64,000 nt of DNA, from positions 62,001 through 126,000 of the forward strand of contig NZ_CP024901.1 in assembly GCF_003343245.1 (NCBI RefSeq). The letters are read 5' to 3'. The DNA is from Photorhabdus laumondii subsp. laumondii. Its GTDB lineage: Bacteria > Pseudomonadota > Gammaproteobacteria > Enterobacterales > Enterobacteriaceae. Each line of letters begins with the position of its first letter. The stretch's first letter is position 1. Positions 58,444-64,000 of this stretch are shown piece after piece. The notes beneath the pieces are model-generated. The model did not search any database. It saw nothing but the letters and a program-made list of their open reading frames with translations, and was not told where the DNA came from. A program made the translations under genes and the position numbers.

Positions 58444-59644
58444 TAGATTATTGGTAATAGAAAAAAAACCATCCGGTTCGATTGAGTTAAAAAAAGCAAA
58501 AGAGCTGGGCGCTTATATTATATTCATTGGATCAAGGAAGTACTATAATAAAGTATCTGATAATGATTTACTCTATATTGATGAATTCTTCGAAGCAGAT
58601 ACTAATGACGATGAACTTGTTATAAATATGGTTGAGTATATCAATGCTAAGAAAAAAATACAGGGTGTTATTACATTTATGGAGTTCTATGTTCCCCTTG
58701 TGGCTAAGGTAGCAGAAACATTAGGTCTTAAAGGAATAACATATGAAAATGCATTGAGAGCGAGAAACAAACACCTAATGAGAGAGTCTTTTAGGCAAAA
58801 AAATGTTCCTATCCCTAAATACGCTCTAATTTCGAATATTGACAGCGCAAAAATAGAAGCAGCCAAAATTGGGTATCCAAACATTATAAAACCTATTAAC
58901 ATGGCCGGAAGTCGAGGTGTTTTACGTAATGATAATGTCATCGAATTGGAAAGGAATTTCCGTGAAGTCTGTGAAATAACTCCTCCATTTGGAGTAAAAA
59001 AATCTTCTTTATTTTTGATAGAAGAATATCTAGAAGGACAAGAATACAGTATTGAATCTATTTCCTTTAATGGTGTTGTGAACATTGTCACAATTACTAA
59101 AAAATACGTATCAAGTAATGGTTATTTTGTTGAATTAGGGCATACATTGCCTGCTAATATACCATTACAACAAAAAATCGAAATAGAAAAAGTGGTAACT
59201 CAAGCCTTGTTCGCGTTAGGTATTTATAATGGGGGAGGACATACCGAGGTTAAGGTAACAAGTGATGGTGTCAAAGTCATTGAAGTAGGAGCTCGGTTAG
59301 GAGGAGATCATATTCCTGAATTAGTGGAAATGGCTACTGGTATTGATATGTGGAAAGCAGTTATCCAAGTTTCGTTAAATATTTCACCTGACTTGAGTAA
59401 GAAGTTCAGTAAATATGCCGCTATTTCTTATATCACAGCACCTTCTGGCATTGTTAAAAAGGTAAATTACATAAAGAATGGCTTTATCCATTTTGATGTT
59501 AACGTTGGAGAACATATTGAGTCACTGAAAAATAGTTCTCAACGATTAGAATATGCTATTGCGTGTGGTGTAACAGCGGAACAGGCTGAATTTGAAAGTC
59601 ACCACCTTAAAGAAAATATTATTATAGAAATAGCGTCAGAGTAA
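58436..59644 (+). CDS. ATP-grasp carboxylate-amine ligase (BacD-like)
   Basis: A 402-residue ATP-grasp enzyme. Residues about 110-300 hold the ATP-grasp fold: NKHLMRESFRQKNVPIP, IIKPINMAGSRGV (Lys and glycine-rich loop), FLIEEYLEGQEYSIES (adenine contact and Glu) and IEVGARLGGDHIPELVEM (Mg-binding Glu). The C-terminal 100 residues resemble the extra domain of L-amino acid ligases. Such enzymes join an acid, amino acid or peptide to an amine through an acyl phosphate. It lies between a small protein gene and an MFS exporter, the bacilysin-like arrangement of ligase plus exporter. AT content is high like its neighbours. Confidence 0.88.
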   Translation: MSNRLLVIEKKPSGSIELKKAKELGAYIIFIGSRKYYNKVSDNDLLYIDEFFEADTNDDELVINMVEYINAKKKIQGVITFMEFYVPLVAKVAETLGLKGITYENALRARNKHLMRESFRQKNVPIPKYALISNIDSAKIEAAKIGYPNIIKPINMAGSRGVLRNDNVIELERNFREVCEITPPFGVKKSSLFLIEEYLEGQEYSIESISFNGVVNIVTITKKYVSSNGYFVELGHTLPANIPLQQKIEIEKVVTQALFALGIYNGGGHTEVKVTSDGVKVIEVGARLGGDHIPELVEMATGIDMWKAVIQVSLNISPDLSKKFSKYAAISYITAPSGIVKKVNYIKNGFIHFDVNVGEHIESLKNSSQRLEYAIACGVTAEQAEFESHHLKENIIIEIASE

Positions 59645-59668
59645 CTCAATACGTATCCTGGTGAACCA

Positions 59669-60880
59669 ATGGCATCTCTATTCAGATTATCTTTATTAAA
59701 ACATTTACCTCCCCCAATTTTTATCATGTTACTGGGGACACTGTTAACAAGAGCCGCCTATTTTATGGTTTGGCCTTTTTTAGCGATGATCCTTTATCGG
59801 CAGTTTAACATGTCAGCGACAGGGATTGGCGGATTATTGGCGCTATCAAGTATCTTAGGCTCAGTGACAGGCATTTATACTGGATATTTATCTGATATTT
59901 TTTGCCGCAGAACAATAATGCTTATCGGGGTGATGATAAGCATTATTTCGTTCATCATGATGTCCTTCTCATCTTCACCTATCTTATATTTAATCGCTAT
60001 ATCCGGAATTAGTATTGGTCGTGCTTTGTTAGAAGCGTGTAGTAAAGCCTTAATTGGCGATTATATTGACTCTCCTAAAGAAAGAGAGTCAATCCAATAC
60101 TATCGATATTATTTGATCAATGTTGGCGCTGCAATTGGTCCTTATATTGGATTAGCTTCTGGTCTATCGGCACAGAGAGAAACTTTTCTAATTACAGCTA
60201 TTGTTTATTTTGTTTATGGTATTATGTTGCGTGTCTTTTTATTATCTTCAAAAAAGGAAGAGAAAATAAAAAAAGTCAGCAATGACATTAGCTTTACAAA
60301 AACATTGAACATAATTATTTCTCACCGAGCATTCGTGATACTTCTATTATGTAATGTTCTTGTTATGTTTGTTTATGCTAACTTTGATTCTACGCTTGTT
60401 CAGTATTTATCTAGATCAAATATCAACAATGTTACCAATTTTATTGCTTTATTAGTTATTGTCAACTCATTGACAATTATCACTTTGCAAATCCCAACTT
60501 TAATTTTATTAAGAAATTTTACACCAAGAATAAAAATATTAATTGGTATCGTGTTAATTGCCATAGCTCAAATCATTTTTGCGTTCTCACCTATTAATAC
60601 AGTTTATTATCTCTGTGTCGCAACTGTCATTCTGAGTTTTGGGGAAATAGTTGCCATACCTACGTTTAATGTCGAAGTTGATAGGCTCACTCCTCACCAT
60701 TTAAGAGGAGCTTTTTTTGGTGCTTCTAATATGTCAAGTATCGGAGCAGCTTTAGCACCTATTTACGGAGGGATCATGCTTGATTTATTTAATGCTACTC
60801 TACTGTTTTCATTATTATCCCTAATTAGCTTGATAACTCTATTGATTTATTATACTTTTTTAATTAAAAAAAATAATTAA
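59669..60880 (+). CDS. MFS transporter, likely exporter of the locus product
   Basis: A 403-residue major facilitator protein with about 12 membrane helices. The loop between helices 2 and 3 carries GYLSDIFCRRTIM (motif A), and NVGAAIGPYIGL near residue 151 resembles motif C of drug/H+ antiporters. It starts 24 bases after the ATP-grasp gene. By analogy with ligase-linked MFS genes it would export the ligase product or give self-protection. The substrate is unknown. Confidence 0.88.
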   Translation: MASLFRLSLLKHLPPPIFIMLLGTLLTRAAYFMVWPFLAMILYRQFNMSATGIGGLLALSSILGSVTGIYTGYLSDIFCRRTIMLIGVMISIISFIMMSFSSSPILYLIAISGISIGRALLEACSKALIGDYIDSPKERESIQYYRYYLINVGAAIGPYIGLASGLSAQRETFLITAIVYFVYGIMLRVFLLSSKKEEKIKKVSNDISFTKTLNIIISHRAFVILLLCNVLVMFVYANFDSTLVQYLSRSNINNVTNFIALLVIVNSLTIITLQIPTLILLRNFTPRIKILIGIVLIAIAQIIFAFSPINTVYYLCVATVILSFGEIVAIPTFNVEVDRLTPHHLRGAFFGASNMSSIGAALAPIYGGIMLDLFNATLLFSLLSLISLITLLIYYTFLIKKNN

Positions 60881-60890
60881 TGGTGGATGT

Positions 60891-61110
60891 ATGAATTGCA
60901 ATTTTGATGTTGTATTCGATCGTTCTGTTTTTTCATCCACTAAATGGACATACCCTCAAGACCCACTGTATGCCGATAACAAGCCAATACCATTATGGGT
61001 GGTAGCTTATCAACATTAAATGCGATTACAGACTGGCAAAAAAACAGGCATGACTGGACAATTAAACCCGACTGGATTGTTCAGAGCACATATATGGTTG
61101 CCGGTAAGAA
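60891..61110 (+). pseudogene. Remnant of a PatB/MalY-type PLP-dependent enzyme gene
   Basis: Ten bases after the MFS stop an ATG opens MNCNFDVVFDRSVFSSTKW then PLYADNKPIPLWVVAYQH and a stop; this resembles the N-terminus of PatB-type C-S lyases/aminotransferases (FDxxIDR...KW...IPLWVADMDF). After the stop another frame gives AITDWQKNRHDWTIKPDWIV, the segment that in the family lies about 45 residues further on. So the gene has an internal deletion and lost its catalytic rest. It was probably the fourth gene of this locus. The yhiN end follows. Confidence 0.65.
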
Positions 61111-61160
61111 CATAAGGAAAATTGCTCTTACGGGCAAACTTTATTGTCTCTCCACAACAG

Positions 61161-62345
61161 TCACAACGCCTGCGCACATGCCCAGGCGGAACTCCATGCC
61201 CACTGGAAGTTATAGCCACCAAGCCAGCCGGTGACGTCCACTACCTCACCAATAAAGTAGAGTCCTTTTACCTGATTAGCTTCCATCGTTTTAGATGAAA
61301 GCTGATGAGTATCAATACCGCCCATCGTCACTTCGGCTGTACGATAGCCTTCCGTACCGTTGGGTTGTACCCGCCATGATTGGAGGTTTACCGCCAACTG
61401 TTTTTGCTGATTTGGGGTTAGTTGTTTAAGAGCAATATCTGGGATTTGACCGAGCGCTTGCAGGCATTCTGTCAGCCGCTTTGGTAATAATTTTGCCAAA
61501 GCATTTTTTACGCTTTGGTTTGGGTGAGAACTCCGCTCTTTCTCCAGAAGGGCTTCCAGATCACTATCTGGAAGTAAGTTAATACTTACAAACTCTCCTG
61601 ATTGCCAGTAACTGGAAATTTGTAAGATTGCTGGACCAGAGAGTCCTCGGTGAGTAAACAGGATATTTTCTTTGAACAGAACGCCATTTTCGGCAGTGAC
61701 AATGGCGGGAACGGACACACCAGAGAGCATATGAAGTTGCTCCAGTAGTGGTTTATGCAGAGTAAAAGGTACAAGGGCGGCGCGGGTTGGCAAGACTTTC
61801 ATGCCGAACTGTTCTGCAATCCGATAACCAAAAGGCGTTGCTCCAAGACCAGGCATAGATAATCCCCCGGAAGCAATGACAAGTGAGCGTGTACTTACTT
61901 CTTTTCCGTTAACGATGATAACAAAACCTTGCTCATTTTTTTCTACCTGGCTAACTTCGCTGCGCAGGCGAATAGTGACCTGACCGGCTTCACACTCTTT
62001 CAGTAACATGTCAACTATCTGTTGGGCGGAATCATCACAAAAAAGCTGCCCCAGTGTTTTTTCATGGTGAGCAATGCCATGACGCTGAACCAGTTCGATA
62101 AAATCCCATTGTGTATAACGGGCTAGAGCAGATTTACAAAAATGGGGGTTAGTAGAAAGATAAGCTGATGGTTCTGTGTACATATTAGTGAAGTTGCAAC
62201 GTCCACCACCGGACATCAAAATCTTACGCCCGGCTTTTTTACCATTATCCAGAACGAGTATCCGTAAACCGAGCTGTCCAGCCTGAGCTGCACAGAACAA
62301 ACCTGCTGCACCAGCACCAATAATCACCGCATCAAATTTTTCCAC
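61161..62345 (-). CDS. yhiN: HI0933-family flavoprotein YhiN
   Basis: A 394-residue FAD-binding oxidoreductase-like protein. The dinucleotide motif AVIIGAGAAGLFCAAQAG is near residue 6, GRKILMSGGGRCNFTN near 39, the LVIASGGLSMPGLGATPFGYRIAEQFG block near 155 and the C-terminal GLYFIGEVVDVTGWLGGYNFQWAWSSA near 362. Family role not established. Divergent from pitA, as in E. coli. Confidence 0.94.
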   Translation of the reverse strand: MEKFDAVIIGAGAAGLFCAAQAGQLGLRILVLDNGKKAGRKILMSGGGRCNFTNMYTEPSAYLSTNPHFCKSALARYTQWDFIELVQRHGIAHHEKTLGQLFCDDSAQQIVDMLLKECEAGQVTIRLRSEVSQVEKNEQGFVIIVNGKEVSTRSLVIASGGLSMPGLGATPFGYRIAEQFGMKVLPTRAALVPFTLHKPLLEQLHMLSGVSVPAIVTAENGVLFKENILFTHRGLSGPAILQISSYWQSGEFVSINLLPDSDLEALLEKERSSHPNQSVKNALAKLLPKRLTECLQALGQIPDIALKQLTPNQQKQLAVNLQSWRVQPNGTEGYRTAEVTMGGIDTHQLSSKTMEANQVKGLYFIGEVVDVTGWLGGYNFQWAWSSAWACAQAL

Positions 62346-62614
62346 TGTTTTTCTCTTTATGACTAAATAATTTAGTGGGGAATATCCCCTAATATGTTGT
62401 ATTTTTGATAAGTTTGTAGGGAAAAAGTCCTTTATAACTTAGAATTGTCAATTTTTTAAAAGATATGTAATTTAATGATATATAAGGAGTATTCCTATTT
62501 CTTATTGTTATCTAGTTGTCATGAAATCAAAAAAAGTTCATATTTCACTTCCCCCGCTAGCATTTGTCACTGATAATGCGCCGCGTTCATGTCCAACTAA
62601 CTGGCTTAACGTTT

Positions 62615-64000
62615 ATGCTACATCTTTTTACTGGCCTGGATTTTCACACCAGCCTAATGTTAGTACTGGCACTACTGTTTGTGCTATTTTATGAAGCCAT
62701 TAATGGCTTTCATGATACCGCGAATGCGGTAGCAACAGTTATTTATACCCGTGCTATGCGAGCACAGTTCGCCGTTGTTATGGCTGGGGTATTTAACTTC
62801 TTTGGTGTTCTTCTTGGTGGATTAAGTGTCGCTTACGCGATTGTACATTTACTTCCAACCGATCTTCTTCTTAATGTCAGTTCTGCTCATGGCCTTGCTA
62901 TGGTGTTTTCCATGTTGCTGGCTGCGATTGTCTGGAACCTTGGGACCTGGTATTTCGGTTTACCTGCATCCAGTTCTCATACCCTGATTGGTTCTATCAT
63001 TGGTATCGGTTTGACCAATGCGATCGTAACCGGTTCTTCTGTGGTTGATGCGTTGAATGTGCCGAAGATGATACAGATTTTCCTGTCGTTGATCCTCTCT
63101 CCTTTAATCGGATTGATCATTGCGGGGGCAATCGTGTTTCTACTGCGCCGTTACTGGAGTAGCACCAAGAAACGTAAACGTATTCATCTGACTCCCGCTG
63201 AACGTGAAAAGAAGGATGGTAAGCGTAAACCTCCTTTCTGGACACGGACTGCGCTGATTTTATCTGCGGTAGGTGTAAGCTTCTCTCATGGGGCGAATGA
63301 TGGTCAGAAAGGTATCGGTCTGATTATGCTGGTGCTAATTGGTGTAGCTCCAGCGGGATTTGTCGTAAACATGAATGCTAATGGTTATGACATTGCCCGT
63401 ACCTACGATGCCATTACTCACTTGCAGCAATATTATCAGCAGCATGGTGCAGCGTTATCCCATGCAATTGAACTGACGCCATCGGTCGTTGTTGCGGAAG
63501 ATGAACCGGAAGGGCGATTCCATTGTGATATTACGCGTGCTGTCGTTGTTCTTGACCAGACAGAAAGCCTATTAAAAGGCATTCAGAGCTACAGTGAGCT
63601 GAATGCTGAACAGCGTAACAATATGCGCCGCATGTTGATGTGTATTGCTGATACGGCTGAGTCTCTGGCTAAACTGCCGGAAACCCGTGCTGAAGACGCC
63701 CGTTTCCTGAATAAATTGCGGAAAGACTTATTACACACCGTTGAGTATGCACCAGTCTGGATCATCATTGCGGTAGCACTGGCTCTGTCTTTGGGGACAC
63801 TGGTTGGTTGGAAACGTGTTGCAGTCACTATTGGTGAGAAGATTGGTAAAAAAGGTATGACCTACGCACAGGGTGTTTCAGCTCAGATGACTGCTGCTGT
63901 TTCAATCGGTGTGGCGAGTTATACCGGGATGCCAGTTTCAACTACACAGGTTCTTTCCTCTGCGGTAGCGGGGACGATGTTGGTTGATGGCGGTGGTGTT
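62615..64000 (+). CDS. pitA: Low-affinity inorganic phosphate transporter, 3' end outside window
   Basis: The first 462 codons of a PiT-family symporter that imports divalent metal-phosphate with protons. It starts [20 protein letters not shown] and has the two PiT signatures [24 protein letters not shown] (residues 26-48) and [24 protein letters not shown] (near 220), with a central cytoplasmic loop. The late helices [24 protein letters not shown] run into the end of the window. About 40 residues should be missing relative to E. coli PitA (499). Confidence 0.96.
   Translation, partial: MLHLFTGLDFHTSLMLVLALLFVLFYEAINGFHDTANAVATVIYTRAMRAQFAVVMAGVFNFFGVLLGGLSVAYAIVHLLPTDLLLNVSSAHGLAMVFSMLLAAIVWNLGTWYFGLPASSSHTLIGSIIGIGLTNAIVTGSSVVDALNVPKMIQIFLSLILSPLIGLIIAGAIVFLLRRYWSSTKKRKRIHLTPAEREKKDGKRKPPFWTRTALILSAVGVSFSHGANDGQKGIGLIMLVLIGVAPAGFVVNMNANGYDIARTYDAITHLQQYYQQHGAALSHAIELTPSVVVAEDEPEGRFHCDITRAVVVLDQTESLLKGIQSYSELNAEQRNNMRRMLMCIADTAESLAKLPETRAEDARFLNKLRKDLLHTVEYAPVWIIIAVALALSLGTLVGWKRVAVTIGEKIGKKGMTYAQGVSAQMTAAVSIGVASYTGMPVSTTQVLSSAVAGTMLVDGGGV

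Noticed and set aside
61016..61222. A minus-strand frame with a CDCCGE cysteine cluster
   Set aside because: It overlaps the yhiN end and the PLP-enzyme remnant; no family could be named and it looks like chance or debris.
62520..62695. A frame starting upstream of and overlapping pitA
   Set aside because: It is out of frame with pitA, unconserved in appearance and lacks a good ribosome site.

Overview
The window looks like a piece of a Photorhabdus (or close Morganellaceae) chromosome. The protein sequences are enterobacterial, the housekeeping gene order matches the E. coli blocks mrcA-hof-aroKB-damX-dam-rpe-gph-trpS and nudE/igaA/hslRO/pckA, and five ERIC repeats lie between genes. Intergenic DNA is AT-rich. 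The genus is an inference from gene content and repeat density; no database was searched.

Layout. 1-1.5 kb: 3' part of a 23S rRNA gene, 5S rRNA and a terminator. 1.58-5.16 kb: two insertion sequences, an IS66-type element with an 8-bp target duplication and a frameshifted tnpC, and an IS1595-type element, also with an 8-bp duplication and a frameshifted transposase. 5.4-7.0 kb: a frameshifted phosphoethanolamine transferase gene whose 5' end runs into an ERIC element. 7.3-11.3 kb: acs-yjcH-actP acetate operon. 11.6-13.0 kb: sodA and yiiM. 13.1-16.7 kb: a compact island carrying a bufferin-type RiPP operon (DUF2282 precursor, DUF692/MNIO enzyme, DUF2063 partner, DoxX protein) convergent with an ECF sigma factor and a small zinc-finger anti-sigma candidate. 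17.4-30.2 kb: the trpS to mrcA block, with hofM, hofN, hofO and a shortened hofQ, then nudE. 30.7-36.8 kb: igaA, hslR, hslO, pckA and a pirin gene, followed by the small RNA gene ryhB with a perfect Fur box.

37.5-40.1 kb: a histidine kinase/response regulator pair followed by a secreted GlcG/HbpS-like protein. 40.8-44.0 kb: a pullulanase lipoprotein with MalT-box-like hexamers upstream. 44.4-51.4 kb: a complete four-gene Wadjet (JetABCD) anti-plasmid system. 51.4-53.8 kb: cynR, cynT and cynS for cyanate detoxification, with a duplicated 111-bp upstream segment. 54.0-56.6 kb: an alpha/beta hydrolase and an unrecognised pair of four-helix membrane proteins. 56.6-58.2 kb: a graveyard of decayed sequence with five 23-bp iterons. 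58.2-61.1 kb: a small 70-residue protein, an ATP-grasp ligase, an MFS exporter and the remnant of a PatB/MalY-type PLP enzyme, which together resemble a small peptide-product locus. 61.2-64.0 kb: yhiN and divergent pitA, cut by the window end.

The best candidates for under-described biology are the bufferin operon with its own sigma factor, the 70-aa/ATP-grasp/MFS/PLP-remnant locus, the iteron array and the kinase-regulator-HbpS trio. Many accessory genes are broken by single-base changes, which suggests an actively decaying accessory genome around stable core blocks.
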